Origin: Delphinapterus leucas
Taxonomy: Eukaryota > Chordata > Mammalia > Artiodactyla > Monodontidae
Length of the DNA stretch: 64,000 nt
Reading direction: 5' to 3'
Assembly: GCF_002288925.2 (NCBI RefSeq)
Contig: NW_022098069.1
Span: 84,389,207-84,453,206 of the forward strand
The position numbers were made by a program, and so were the translations under genes. Below, piece after piece: positions 1 through 11,757 of the stretch; the stretch's first letter is position 1, and the number at the start of each line of letters is the position of its first letter. Below the pieces are notes generated by a model. The model saw nothing but the letters and a program-made list of their open reading frames with translations, had not been told where the DNA came from and did no database searches.

Positions 1-845
1 GACCGAAGGCGGGTCCGGGAGGAGTAAGCCTCCGGTGAAGATGGTCAGGAAGCGGACAGAAGTGTCCCCAGGGGTTGGGGTTTGAGGGAGCCTCTCAGCC
101 TCCCTGGACACGGCAGCAGGTTTGCCTTGCGTGGCTGAGAAAGGGCTTTGAACCCACGTGGAGGGAGACTCGGAGAATTTCTGCACAGAACAGAATGTTC
201 TTTTCTCTTCTCAGAAATCCCTTAAGCGCCTCTTTCCCAGGCCATGTTTTTCACCGTGAGTTATTGTCGTATATATTTTCCACTGAAGGACGGGCCAGGC
301 AGATCGTTGTTGGATCTCCTGCTGCAGAGACTTTGCCAGGCTACTTCTGTGAATTGCGTGTTAGACAAATGCACGTGTGGGAGTTTCTGTTCTGAACTAC
401 ACGTGTCCTGTGTCCTGCACGACAAATGCACGTGTCCTGGCTGGATGGTTGGAGCCGTGGCTTTTTCAGGATGAAGCACCTGCAGGGACCGTATGACCCC
501 AGCCCCTTCTGGAAGCTGAGGCCCAAGGAGGCGACGTGGGTTGGGAAGGACAGAACCCAGACCCAGCCTGTGGTTCCCAGCTCCCCCCGACCTGCACCCT
601 GGGTGGCGTGTCCTGATAACCCTAGGGTGGTCAGCACATGGGGGTGGGCTTACCCTTATGGGAAGTGGGCTGGAGCTGGAGCCTGGATGGTGTCCAGTAG
701 GGGCTGTGAATGTCACAGATCTCCCCTCATCACCTGTGTCAGTTTCAACGCTTTCCTTGTCCCCTTAATGGTTTATTTATTTAACTGTTGCATGAGCGCC
801 CTTGGCCTACAGCTGGGGCAATAAAATGGCACTGCGATTCAGGGT
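1..845 (+). other. Possible 3' UTR end of an upstream gene (SH3TC1 by synteny)
   Basis: Non-repetitive sequence runs to a good AATAAA (820-825) after an AT-rich TTTATTTATTTAA element near 772. I cannot identify a coding exon at the left edge. In other mammals SH3TC1 lies on the same strand upstream of HTRA3 with a gap of a few tens of kilobases, and the gap here (about 21 kb) would fit. The assignment rests on gene order from memory, not on protein similarity. Confidence 0.35.
820..825 (+). terminator. Candidate poly(A) signal AATAAA near the left edge
   Basis: This canonical hexamer in GGGGCAATAAAATGG could end the transcript of the gene lying to the left. No transcript evidence is available. 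Confidence 0.4.
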
Positions 846-935
846 AAAAAAATCATGGCAAGTATTGTTTGCCTATTGGTCAGGCTTGAAATGTAGCTAT
901 AATCTCAAGGAGGCTGGGAAGGCCCTGAGGACAGG

Positions 936-1316
936 TAGTGGGTTGAATAGTATCCCCCAAACTCAGGTCCACACGGAACCTCAGAATGTGACCTTGTTTG
1001 CAGCGCGGGTTTCTGCAGGTGTAATTAGTTAAGGACCTGGAGATGAGATCATGATGCAGATGGGCCCTACATCCAAAGACCAGTCCTTATAAGAGAGAGA
1101 AGAGGTGGTGACAGATGTGGAGGCTGGGGTGACGTGGCCACAGCCCAGGAACTTCTGGAGCCTCCAGGAACTGGAAGAGGCAGAAAGGATCCTCCCCTGG
1201 AGGCTTAGGAGGGAGCGGCCCTGCCAGGACCTTGATTCAGACTCCTGGCCTCCAGAACTGCAAAAGCAAACAAGTGCTAAGCCCCCAGTTCGTGATAGTT
1301 TGTCTTGGCAAACAGT
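936..1316 (+). mobile_element. MLT1-type LTR (ERVL-MaLR relic)
   Basis: The copy begins with GGTTGAATAGTATCCCCC and continues with landmarks CCTCAGAATGTGACC, TGTAATTAGTTAAGG, TCCTTATAAGAGAG and CCTCCAGAACTGCAA, all in MLT1 order. It is a non-coding solitary LTR, heavily diverged. Confidence 0.8.
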
Positions 1317-3375
1317 GAGGGCGAGAGCTGTGTCCAGTCTACCTGGACTCCCTGGGCCGGTAAGCCCCGCCCTGGCTTCAGTAGCGGACGACTAGGGCTG
1401 GTCGCCACCTGCTGCTTGACCTGGTGGGGTGATACGGGAGTGTTGTCTGTGAAAATCCATGCAGCTGTCCACCTAGGCCCTGTACCCTTGGCCGCGGCAT
1501 GATGCTGCACTTCAGTGAGAAGACATAAAATTGCTTCTCACTTCCCTGCAACCCACACGTTCCTCCTTGTCAAACACGGGCCCTTCCCTCTTCTGAGCCT
1601 CGGTTTAAACACCAGCCACACGGGAAGAGAAACAATGGCCCCCCGCCCCAGGGTGTGGGAGACCAGAAGTCTGAACTCCAAGTTCAGTGAGCGGTTATTG
1701 GAACTTGGGAGGGTGTTTGTTGACTGCCTCTCGTGGGCGCCCCCAAGCTCCGACAGCCTCTGACTCAAAGCCCAGCCTCCCCTACTCCCATGGGGGCTCT
1801 TTCAGTCCAGGGACATCCAGCCCGGTGTCCCCTGCACAGAATCACAACCTCCTGCCGCTGGCGGTACCCGGGGAGGGCACTCTGGCCTAACCTCGGGTTG
1901 GAGAGACGCCTGCCAGCTGTGGGCCGGGGGACCAGCCACTCCCCTCTTGGGCCCCGGGTTCTCATCTATAACATGGTGATGGGAGAAGGGGTGAACACGT
2001 TTCAGAGCGACAGGAAGTGGGCGGGCTCCAGACAGTGTACCTGAGAGACCTGGGTCCCATCAGGGAGGTGAGGGGTTCACGGAGCCCCTGCCGGGTGGGT
2101 GCTGGGTCTGGGGTCCCCTTGGGGCCGCTGGGAGAAACGATGCAGCACACGCTGCGGGTAGAGGCAGATGCTCCTTCCTCTTGCCGTCAGATGAGGCAGA
2201 CAGAAAGCAGGAAGTGCGTGCAGAGAAGGGGCTGGACATCCCGCCTGGGGACTGGGGAGGGTTCCACAAAGGGGAAGCATTCAGGGGCCTGACTCTGTGC
2301 GACAGCCAACGTCTCCAGCTCTCAGTGTTGTCTGTGCGTCCCCAGGATGTCATGTGTGGATGGGTGAGTGCGCGTGAGGCAGCAGCACGTAGAGGGGCGT
2401 CCAGGGCAAGACTCTTCCAGGAAGAGCCACGCCAGGGCCAGGGCCGGGCCCTGGGACCAGCAGCTGCAGGGTGTGGCCGAGGGCAGGGCTGCAGGGAGAG
2501 CCCAGCAAGCAGCCGCCAGGTGGGAGGGTTTTGAGGTGAGCAGCTGTCGGCCAGACCCCAGGCATCGTCCCCGAGCACAGGCGGCTCTCCGGTCTTCCGT
2601 GCTGGACACCCTCCCCGTCACCTTCCAAGGACACTCCTCAGGCAGCAGGAGCTGGGCTGCAGGGGTACCGCGTGCAGCAAATACTCTTTCAGAGATGAGA
2701 CTCCAGGATGGCCAAGGGGCACCAAGACGGGCCCTCCTGCTGAAGGAGGGATGAACCAGTAGAACCTTTCTAGAAAGCAAGTTGGCCCTCAGTGCCAAGT
2801 CTTAAAGGAGTTTATATCCGTGACCCCTGACTACTCCTACAGGACTTCTCCCCAAAGACACCATCACGATGCCCGCAAACATTCACGCCCGGGACATTCA
2901 CCCCGGCTTCATCAGTGGCCGTGCACCGTGCGAGGAGGCGGGGTTGACTGAACAGATGACAGCACCCACCCAGCTAGGTGACACGTGGCCACCTAAAGCA
3001 TGCTTTTGAGAAGGTTTAACGAAGGGGGAAGTGGTCGCTCTGTGACGTGAGTCGATAAACGTGACGCACAGCCATGGTGGGAGCGTCCATTACGCACACC
3101 CCGCTCTTCACTGACCCGGCTTCCCCAGCGCACCTTCGTCTTCCCTGTATCCACCCTGTGTCTGGGGGAGAAGAGCCCTTCAGGGCTGCCAGCTGGCTTC
3201 CAGCTGGGCTCAGCTCCCGGGAGAGTGGGGGAGGGACAGGGATCCCCAGATCTCCCCCAGCTCCGGCCAGGGGGCCCCAGAACTTGGGAACCCCCCCTCC
3301 TTCCTCTGCCCCCAGGGGTGGAGGTGGCTTCGTGCACTGTTGCAGCTTTTCTGTGCCTCCATTGCTGTCCCGTGA
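1317..3375. other. Intergenic GC-rich sequence without recognisable genes
   Basis: The ORFs on both strands here are short, overlapping and resemble no protein I know. A MIR-like fragment may lie near 1900-1990 (TTCTCATCTATAACATGG). Confidence 0.5.
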
Positions 3376-3387
3376 CCAGTGCCTGTT

Positions 3388-3599
3388 TTTGTTTTTGTGT
3401 GTGTGTGTGTGGTACGCGGGCCTCTCACTGTTGTGGCCTCTCCCGTTGTGGAGCGCAGGCCCCGGACGCGCAGGCTAAGCGGCCATGGCTCACGGGCCCA
3501 GCCGCTCCGCGGCATGCGGGATCCTCCCGGACCGGGGCACGAACCCGTGTCCCCTGCATCGGCAGGCGGACTCTTAACCACTGCGCCACCAGGGAAGCC
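3388..3599 (-). mobile_element. CHR-family SINE, reverse orientation, with 12-bp target-site duplication
   Basis: The reverse complement reads as a tRNA-derived CHR SINE (head CTTCCCTGGTGGCGCAGTGG, GGTTCG B-box area) ending in an A/T-rich tail with a GT repeat. CCAGTGCCTGTT occurs at 3376-3387 and again at 3600-3611, marking the duplicated target. Confidence 0.92.
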
Positions 3600-3663
3600 C
3601 CAGTGCCTGTTATTCATCACCTGTTTGAAATGCCGAGACTGGTGTCTGTTTTCCCAGGAGGAT

Positions 3664-4375
3664 TTTTTTAACATTTTATTTTGAAATAATTATTGATTTG
3701 CAAGAAGTTGCAAAGATAGTACAGAGAGGTCCCATGTACCCTTCAACCAGCTGATTGCATCTTATGTAACAACGGCTCAGAAATTGACGTTAGAAGGTGT
3801 GTGTATGTGTGTGTCTGTGCCACTTTATCACATATGTAGATTCATGCAACCACCCCGCAGGCAAGACACAGAGCCAGTCCTCCCCCACGGCCATCTCCCT
3901 GCGTCACACCCTCCCCACCGTCCCTAAACCCCTGCACCCACGAATCTGTTCTTCATTTCTGTGATTTTGTCCTTCCAAGTTTACATAAATGGATCACACA
4001 GTATGTGAAGCTGTGACACTGACTTTTCCCCTCCACATGATGTCCTGGAGGCCACCCAAGTTGTTCTGTTTATCAGTGGGTTCCTCCTTTGCATTGGGAG
4101 TGGCATCCACGGTGCGAATGGGATGAACGGACACACACGGTTGACTTAACCATTCATGTAAGTCATCGCTTTGGGCCACTACCCAGAAAGCGGCTCTGAA
4201 GGATTAGGTGCAGGTTTTGTGTGAACGCGAGCCTTTATTTCTCTGGCATGAACACCCAGGAATGTGATAGCTGAGTCCTACGTATAGGTTTAGTTTAGAT
4301 TTCTTTTTTTTTTTTAAGAAACTGTCAGATTATTTTCCAGAGTGGCCACACCACTTTACACATCCCGACAAGATT
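3664..4375 (-). mobile_element. Old L1 fragment, antisense
   Basis: The sequence matches the familiar antisense L1 pattern: TTGCAAAGATAGTACAGAGA, TCCCATGTACCC, ATAAATGGATCACACAGTATG and ATTTTCCAGAGTGGCCACACC. It is heavily mutated with no intact reading frame. Confidence 0.7.
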
Positions 4376-4741
4376 TTGAGCGAGGTGCACGCCTCGGAGA
4401 AAAGCACAAACATGATTGCTATCTCTGGTTGCCATCGTCAAGTATAATGTTTACTCCTTATGTGTATATTTCTGTATCTTCCAAATTTTATGAAATACAC
4501 GCGTATTTTGTAATATACATTTGGTCGTCAGAAAAAAAAGTACATTCTGTGAAAATTACTGGATAAAATGAGAAATTTTTCATGAAACCCTGTTTTTTAA
4601 AATGAAGATACTACAAAGTCTGTCAGTAAGATCTAAACTACATAACAAACTCACACACACATACACGCCCCAAGACTCAAGACCAGAGGACAACACCCTG
4701 CCTGTCAGCCGGGGTCCACCCTGACTGCTGGGGTTGGAGTC

Positions 4742-5300
4742 AGTATTCATTTCCTGGACCTGTCATAACAAAGTACCATAAACGTGGTGACTTAAAAAGA
4801 TAGAAATTGATTCTCTTACTGCCCCAGAGGCCAGAAGTCCAAATAAAGGAGTCTACAGGGCCGGGCTCCATCCAGAGGCTCTCGGAAGGAGCCCGCTCCC
4901 TCCGTCTTCTTTGGGTTCCACGTGTTCCTGGCTTGTGGCCCCATCACTCCAATCTCTGCCTCCCTCTGTGTGGACATCTCCTCCTCCTTCTCTGTGTGTG
5001 TGTGTTTCTTACAAAGACACTCGTCACTGGATTTAGGGCTCTCCCAGATAACCCAGGGTGAGCTCATCTCAAGACCCTTAGCTCAATTACATCTGTGAAG
5101 ACACTATTTCCTTTTTTTTCCCTTTTTTTTTTTGACTTATTTTTTGGCCGCATCAAATGGCATGCGGGATCTTAGTTCCCCGACCAGGGATCAAACCCGC
5201 GCCCCCTGCATTGGAAGTGCAGAGTCTTAACCACTGGACCGCCAGGGAAGTCCTGAGCCTATCTCCAAATAAGGAAGTTCACAGTCACAGGGTCTGTTGT
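4742..5300 (-). mobile_element. MLT1-type LTR (antisense) split by a CHR SINE
   Basis: The antisense MLT1 landmarks are AACAAAGTACCATAAACG, CCAGAAGTCC, CATCACTCCAATCTCTGCC, and TTACATCTGTGAAGACAC before the SINE (5103-5255), with CTCCAAATAAGG after it. The SINE therefore landed in an older LTR. Confidence 0.75.
5103..5255 (-). mobile_element. CHR/CHR-1-like SINE nested in an MLT1 LTR
   Basis: Reverse orientation. CATGCGGGATCTTAGTTCCC, GACCAGGGATCAAACC and GGACCGCCAGGGAAGTCC are typical of the short CHR-1-like SINEs. The poly(T) at the left is the reversed A tail. Confidence 0.88.
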
Positions 5301-5560
5301 TTTTTTTCTTTTTAATTTTTATTTTATATTGGAGTAGAGTTGATTAACAATGTTGTGTTAGTTTCAGGTGTACAGCAAAGTGATTCAGTTATACATACAC
5401 ATGTATCTACTCTTTTTCAAACGTTTTTCCCATTTAGGTTGTTACAGAATATTGAGCAGAGTTCCCTGTGCTCTACAGTAGGTCCTTGTTGGTTATCTAT
5501 TTTATATATAGTAGTGTGTGTATGTCAATCCCAAACTCAATTTATTCCTACCGGTCTGGG
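5300..5560 (-). mobile_element. L1 3' end, antisense
   Basis: It begins with a T-rich block and continues with GTACAGCAAAGTGATTCAGT, ATATTGAGCAGAGTTCCC and GTAGGTCCTTGTTGGTTATC, the reversed 3' end of cetartiodactyl L1 elements. Confidence 0.8.
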
Positions 5561-5632
5561 GGTTAAGACTTGGCTATACCTTTTGCAGGGCCACCATCCA
5601 ACCTACTATGATGGGGTAGCTTTAACAATGCC

Positions 5633-6006
5633 TGCCCTGGTGGCACAGTGGTTAAGAATCCGCCTGCCAATGCAGGGGACACAGGTTCCATCCCTGGTCC
5701 GGCAGGATCCCACGTGCCTTGGAGCAACTAAGCGCATGTGTCACAACTACTGAGCCCGTGTACCACAACTGCTGAGCCTGCGCTCTAGAGCCCACGAGCC
5801 ACAACTACTGAAGCCCTTGCGCCTAGAGCCCCTGCTCGGCAACAAGAGAAACCACTGCAATGAGAAGCCCGCGCACCACAACCAAGAGTAGCCCCCTCTC
5901 GCCGCAAGTAGAAAAAGCCCGCGCGCAGCCATGAAGACTCAACGCAGCCAGACATATATATGTACATATATCAATCAATAAATTTTTTAAAACACTTAAA
6001 AAAAAA
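5633..6006 (+). mobile_element. Long CHR-family SINE with poly(A) tail
   Basis: Forward orientation: CCTGGTGGCACAGTGGTTAA head, tRNA-like promoter region, repeated GAGCC..CACAACTACTGA blocks and an A-rich tail. It is more diverged than the SINEs near 58 kb, so probably older. Confidence 0.9.
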
Positions 6007-7189
6007 CGGTCTGCCTATTTTTTCCTACTTTCTAAATGATCCACAAGAATATTCTATTATTAGAAGCACCAGTAGGAATCACAATACTGTAAGAAATGCA
6101 CAATAATAAGTTACTTTTCCCAACTTGAGAGAGACAGAAACAGAGAGACAGTCGAGAGGGATGGATAACAGAGCGCCAGACCCTCCCGGGTGCGCAGACA
6201 TGCCCATCCCCCACTACCCCCGGCCCTCCCTGCCCATGGCAGAGGGCTGGACACTGCCCGAGTGAGTGGCTGTGTCGGTGTGCCCAGGTGACATCATCAC
6301 CCAGGCATTTCCCCGGTGTGCAGGCACAGAGCGGGGGGCCCGTGGCCCGAGAGGATGGGGACATGGCGGGGGTGATGCAGGCTGTCGGGGAGCAGCAGAT
6401 GGAAGGCCGTGAGCGTGTTTACTGAGCGCTGTCTGGGCAGCACTTTGGGGAGGTCACCCTTGACCCCACTGGGGCAGGTCAGCATGGTCACCCCCGCTTT
6501 ACAGGTGAGGACACAGCATCTCAGACAGTTGGATCGTTGCTCACAGCTGAGAGCTGGGGAGTGGCAGAGCTGCGACTTGCACAGGGCACGTGGTCTCAAG
6601 GACAATTTCCCATGCAGGCTCTGGCCAAATGCAGACTGGGAACTTGTCCCTTGGCCTGTCCCGGTGGTATACGCAGCGGTGCTCAATAAATGTTCCTGGA
6701 CCTACCTCCTCGAGGGCGGGCTCATGTCTATTTTGTTCCTGCGCAGCCAGCAGCCGGCCTGCGGGGGAGGGACCCCTTCGGAGGGGGGTGGCTGAAGGAG
6801 CAGGAGCTGCAGGGCTCTGAGCCGCGAGTCCACGTCCCCACTGTGCCGCTCACGTGCGCTCTGATTTGGGCATAGTTCGTGCCCTCCCTGGGCCTCGGTT
6901 TCCCCACTCGTACACTCCGGGTGGGTGCTTTCTGAGACCTTGCCAAGCTCTGCTCTTCTGATCTGTGGTAGCAAAGGGAAAAGCAAGTTTCTGTCCCCGG
7001 GAAACTGACCAGCGCTGTGCTCTCAGCACCCTGGCCCCTGCCCAGACCCCGCTGGAGGCCATGGGCCTCCCCCCTCCGGAATGAGTCCCAGGACAGGAAG
7101 TCCGGGAAGAACTCTTCCTGGCCCTGGGAACGCACCTCCGGGACCAGGACTGTCTGCTGGGCGGGACAGTGGCTAGAGTGTAGATGCCG

Positions 7190-7360
7190 ACACACACCCA
7201 GGCAGAGCATGTCCACACACACCGCACCCAGCACACACACCCTGCACACGCACACACACGTACACACATATGCACGCGTGAGCACACATAGGTGGGCACC
7301 TGCACACACAAAGCAACACACACACCGCATCAACACATACACACACGTGCGCGCCCACAC
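7190..7360 (+). repeat. CA-rich microsatellite cluster
   Basis: Imperfect (CA)n tracts interrupted by TG, CG and AT steps. It produces spurious long ORFs on both strands and no gene is implied. Confidence 0.85.
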
Positions 7361-7394
7361 ACATCTCTATGAAACGACTATTAAAAGTTATACC

Positions 7395-7752
7395 CTCCAC
7401 ACGCGTCAGTGGAGAGAAAGGCAGTAAGTCAGAAACAGAAAAATAAATATCGTATGTTCACACATATATGTGGAATCTAGAAACATGGTACAGATGAACC
7501 GGTTTGCAGGGCAGAAATAGAGACACATATGTAGAGAACAAACGTATGGACACCAAGGGGGGAAAGCGGGGCTGTGGGGTATCGGGGGGTGAATTGGGGG
7601 ATTCGGATTGACATGGATACACTAACTGATATGTATAAAGTATGTAACTAATGAGAACCCGCTGTATAGCACAGGGAACTCACTTCACTTCGCTGTACAG
7701 TAGAAACTAGCACAACATGGTAAAGCAACTATACCCCAATTAAAAGAAAAAA
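7395..7752 (+). mobile_element. L1 3' end, sense
   Basis: Landmarks are AGGCAGTAAGTCAGAAACAG, ATGTGGAATCTAGAAACATG, GGTACAGATGAACCGG, ACCGCTGTATAGCACAGGGA-like text and CAACTATACCCCAATTAAAA. This is the 3' end of a cetartiodactyl L1, truncated at the 5' side. Confidence 0.85.
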
Positions 7753-8400
7753 CAAACCACCAGGGTCCCTCCGCCATGGTGCACATGTTAGAGAACTTCC
7801 TTCCAGATTTTGATAGAAAGATGTATAGTCATACATCCTGTCTAAGTTTTACCAAAATGGCATCATAGGGCCCCTCTGGGGTGTGACCCCTTTTGTCACC
7901 CTAGGAGGTAAAGTGACACTTTCCACTTGCTCTGAGTGGAAGCCTGCATACCAGTGCCGTGCCCCATGGCACACCATCCCTCAGACCCCCTGCCACGTGG
8001 CGTTAAGTCACACCTGGTTTTCAGCGTCATAAATAGCGCCGTGGGACGTATCACAGCTCAGAATTTGTGCAAAGCCTTAACTGTTCATCTCCTCGGGATA
8101 CATTCCTAGGAGCCTGTTGCGAGCAGCATTTCGCCTGTACAAGAATCCGTCCCTGTCCATCCGTCTGTCCAGGTGTCCCCGTCCCCCAAAGGCACCCTGC
8201 ATGGGTTCAGAACACAGAGGGCACTCCCAGATGAAGCAGGCACTCCCCTCGGAGGGAAAGCAGTGTGGGCAGCGGCCTGGGGGTGAGTATTGCCGGCCAA
8301 AATCTCCCCAGGTGGCGCAGAGGTGACAGACGTGGGATGGCGGGGGCTGACTCCGTCATAGCATGAGGCCCTTTATTGCCAGTAAACGAGGGTTGGGTCT

Positions 8401-8521
8401 TTTCAATTTTGGTAAAATAGATATAACGTAAAACTCAGGTTTTAGGTCGTTTTTAGGTTTACAGTTCAGTAGCATTAAGTAATGCATAGTGCTGTACGAA
8501 CATCACCACCATCTCCAGACA
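8401..8521 (-). mobile_element. Small antisense L1-like fragment
   Basis: TAAAATAGATATAACGTAAA, TACAGTTCAGTAGCATTAAG and CATCACCACCATCTCCAG follow the antisense L1M pattern. It is short and diverged. Confidence 0.6.
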
Positions 8522-10015
8522 GATGTGTCACTGCAGGGAGCCTGGCCAAGCTGGGAGACAGAGAACTGGGGGCTGCAGGGCCCCAGGAGATGGAGAGGAG
8601 GGGCCTGAGCTACACCCTGTGGAGGCCCTGGAGCCCAGTCCACGCACTGGAGCGCCAGGCCCGGAGCAGGGGAGGGGGAAGGGGTGCGGGCAGGGGGCAT
8701 GCCTCGGAGGTGAGGTCACCCAGGACAGCTGGGCCAGAGTAGGAGCCCAAGTGCTGAGTCTGCACAAAGTCAGGGAGGGCTGGGGGGTGACGGGAGCTGG
8801 CCTAGCGCTGGGGCCTAGCGCTGGGGCCTCACAGGGGACAGGGAACCTCGGGCCCTGAGGCTAAAACTCCCGGCCCAGCCTTCAGGGAAATCATAGGGGC
8901 CCCCGGCCGCACGCAGGGTGGGAACAGCCTGGCAGGCTTTGCACGGACCGTATCCACACAGGGTGCTAAGGTTGAAGGGGCATCGTGTCTGCAGCTCAAA
9001 GTGCCACAGAAGTGCCGAGCTCAGTGCTGGACACCACTGGGACGCAGCCTGGATGGGCACGATCCCCGCTCAGCCCTGCCTCGCCCCTCCTGGCCACACA
9101 GCGGCCAACGCCACCCTTCAAGGACACACCTCAGCTCAGCCTCCAGCCCCTGCCCCCCAGGAGCCCTGCTTGGAATCTTCGGCCAGAGCCCACCTCTCCA
9201 TCCCTGCCCACACTCTGGCCACAGAGAGCCTCCTTCAGGCTCCTCCAGGCGGTGGGACATTCCGGCTATGCTGAGTGCTGCCCAGTGGGGACGTCCACGC
9301 CACCATCGGTGCCCTCTGGCTGGGCCTGGGAGGCAGGAGCTGCGTCCAGTCCTGGGCAGCACAGCCCTGGCCATGGGCACTCTGCCCAGAGTCTGGATCC
9401 TGGGAAGCAGCAGGCACCCCCGTGCTGTAAGCGGCACCTCCATCTCTCTGCACCTCGACTCCCTCACCGGACACACTTACAGCTAACAACCACCTGGCGG
9501 CTCACAGGCAGAGCGTCGCCAGCTGGGAAGGCAGGTGTGTACGGTGGGGCAGGGCGGTGTCCCTGCCTGTCTGCCCAGCTGGTGGGGAGACACGCTGCAG
9601 ACAGTGACACGAGCCTGCCACGGGGAGGGCGAAGAGGCTGCCTGGGTCCCAGTGCCGGGGTCAGCACCTCTGTCCCACCCCCCGTAAGCTGCAAGCCTCG
9701 AGGGCAGCGTCGCTAATGAGCCAGCGTCCCCAGGGCTCTGCAGAAATGCTGTGGATTCTTCCTGGTTTCGGATGTCAACTCTGCCCCTTCCTGGGCTGGG
9801 TTTCCAGCCTCACCTCAGGCTGGACACTGAGACGGTCTGCCCTCTCACCTCAGCCCGCCTTTGGTCGGGTTCCCCAGAAGCAGACCTGAGCCTTTGCTCA
9901 CTGTGTTGTGGATATGCAGGGGGTGCCCCTGTGCTTAGGACACGTGCGCCGAGGAATTGAAGGTAAAGAGATGTCACGTCTGCAACTTGCCCTCAAATAT
10001 TCCAGGAGAAAACCT
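8522..10015. other. Intergenic GC-rich sequence without recognisable genes
   Basis: Several overlapping ORFs of up to 243 codons occur on both strands, but none resembles a known protein, none shows a plausible splice pattern, and composition alone explains them. A perfect tandem duplication of about 15 bases (CCTAGCGCTGGGG unit) lies at 8800-8829. Confidence 0.5.
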
Positions 10016-10100
10016 GTGCGAGAGACAGAGACAGAGAGATAGAGAGACAGAGGTAGAGAGACAAAGAGAGACAGAGACAGAGAGCGAAGAGGAGAGAACA
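10016..10100 (+). repeat. Purine-rich (AGAGAC)n tract
   Basis: Imperfect repeats of AGAGACAGAG and AGAGAGACAG over about 80 bases, nearly all purines plus regular C. A simple repeat. Confidence 0.88.
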
Positions 10101-10329
10101 GGCTTCACGAGGACTTCTTGAGGAATGGGCACTAAGATCAGAGCTGCCCAAGGAAGGGAGAGGAAAATCCCCGGGACGATGACTGACTCCAGAAAACGGG
10201 AAAGGTCAGGCCTGGTCGTCTCCAGGGGGTCTGGGACTCAGAACTGTTGCAGAGGGGCACGTGAGCAGGACCGGTGATGGACAAAGTGCTGTGTATCAGA
10301 GTGGGGGAGGGGAGAGGGTGTCAAGACCG

Positions 10330-11611
10330 CTCAGTGGGGAGAGTATAGTCTTTTAATCAAATGGTGCTGGGACCACGGCATCCCACATGCAAATGAATGA
10401 AGTTGGGTCCCTACCTCACACCACATATGGAAATTAACTCAAGATGGATCATAGTCCTAAATGGAAGAGCCAAAGCTATAAAACTCTTAGAAGAAAATGC
10501 AGGAATAAATCTTTGTGACCTTGGGTTACAAAGGCTTCTTAGATATGTCACCAAAAGCACAAGCAACAAAAGAGAAAATAGACAAATTGGACTCCATGTT
10601 AAAATTAAATTCTTGTGCTTCGAAGGATACCAGTGAAAAGACAACTCACAGAATGGGAGAAAATATTTGCAAGTTATATATTTCATAAAGGGATTTTATC
10701 CAGAATGTATAAAGAACTCTTATAACTCAATAATAAAAAGGCATGTAACCCAGTTTAAAGATGGGCAAATAATCTGAATAGACATTTCTCCAAAGAAAAT
10801 ATTCAAATGGCCAATAAGCACACGAAGAGATGCTCACCATTAGGGAGATGCAAATCCAAACCACAAGGGGACACCACCTCATACATAGTACGATAACTAC
10901 GTTAATTTTTTAAAAGACAGAAAATAAAAGGTATTGGCAAGAATGTGGAGGAATCAGAGCCTCACTGCCGATGGGAACGTGAAATGGTGCAGTCATTTTG
11001 GAAAACAGTTCCTCAAATGGTTAAACATAGAATTACCATATGACTCAGCAATTCCGCTCCTAGGTATGTACCCAAGAGAACTGTAAACTTATGGCCACAC
11101 AAGTTTACATATGAATGTTCACAGTGTTTTCCATAATGGAAACACCGCAAACATCCATTAATGGATGACAATGGATTACAAGTAGAAATGCAGTATGTGG
11201 TATATCCACACAATGGAACATTACTCAGTCATGAAAAGGAATCAAGTACCGATACATGCAACTACATGGTTGAACCTTGAAAACGTGATGGTCAGTGAAA
11301 GAAGACAGTCACAGCAGGACCACGTGTTGTATGATTCCATTTATATGAAATGTCCAGAACAGGCAAATCCCTAGAGACAGAAAATAGATGAGCAGTTACC
11401 AGGGCCTGGGTGAAGGGGAAATGGAGAGTGACAGCTGACGGGTACAGGGTTTTTTTTAGGGTGATGGAAATGTTCTAAGATTAATTGTAGGGATGGTTGT
11501 ACATACTTGTGAATATACTGAAAAACCACTGAATCGTACTCTATAAAAGGGTAAATTGTATGGCATGTGAATTATATCCCGATGAAGTTGTTATATTTGT
11601 TTTAAAACCAA
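10330..11611 (+). mobile_element. L1 ORF2/3' end fragment, sense, inactive
   Basis: Typical L1 text: CTCAAGATGGATCATAGTCC, AATCCAAACCACAAGGGG, TACCATATGACTCAGCAATT, ATGGAACATTACTCAGTCAT and GTATGATTCCATTTATATGA. Stops and frameshifts break the reading frame (longest open piece about 79 codons at 10397). A CHR SINE sits at its end. Confidence 0.88.
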
Positions 11612-11757
11612 GGGCTGGGGAAATTCTATGGCAGTCCAGTGGTTAGGACTCAGTGCTTGCACTGCCGTGGCCCAGGTTCAGTCCCTGGTTGGGGAACTAA
11701 GATCCCACAAGCCCCACGGCACAGCCAGAATAAATAGATAAATAAAATAAAACAAAG
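11612..11757 (+). mobile_element. CHR-1-like SINE
   Basis: GGCAGTCCAGTGGTTAGGAC, CCCAGGTTCAGTCCCTGG and GGGGAACTAAGATCCC are followed by (TAAA)n-type tail. It lies directly after the L1 fragment. Confidence 0.85.

Noticed and set aside
6728..7427. Cys/Val-rich and His/Thr-rich ORFs near 7.2 kb, recalling keratin-associated or histidine-rich proteins
   Set aside because: They are translations of a CA/GT microsatellite cluster.
8985..9716. 243-codon ORF in the upstream intergenic region
   Set aside because: It overlaps equally long antisense ORFs, has low-complexity Pro/Ser/Ala composition and no recognisable domain or splice sites.
10397..10636. 79-codon ORF that looks protein-like
   Set aside because: It is a remnant of L1 ORF2 in a broken element, not a host gene.
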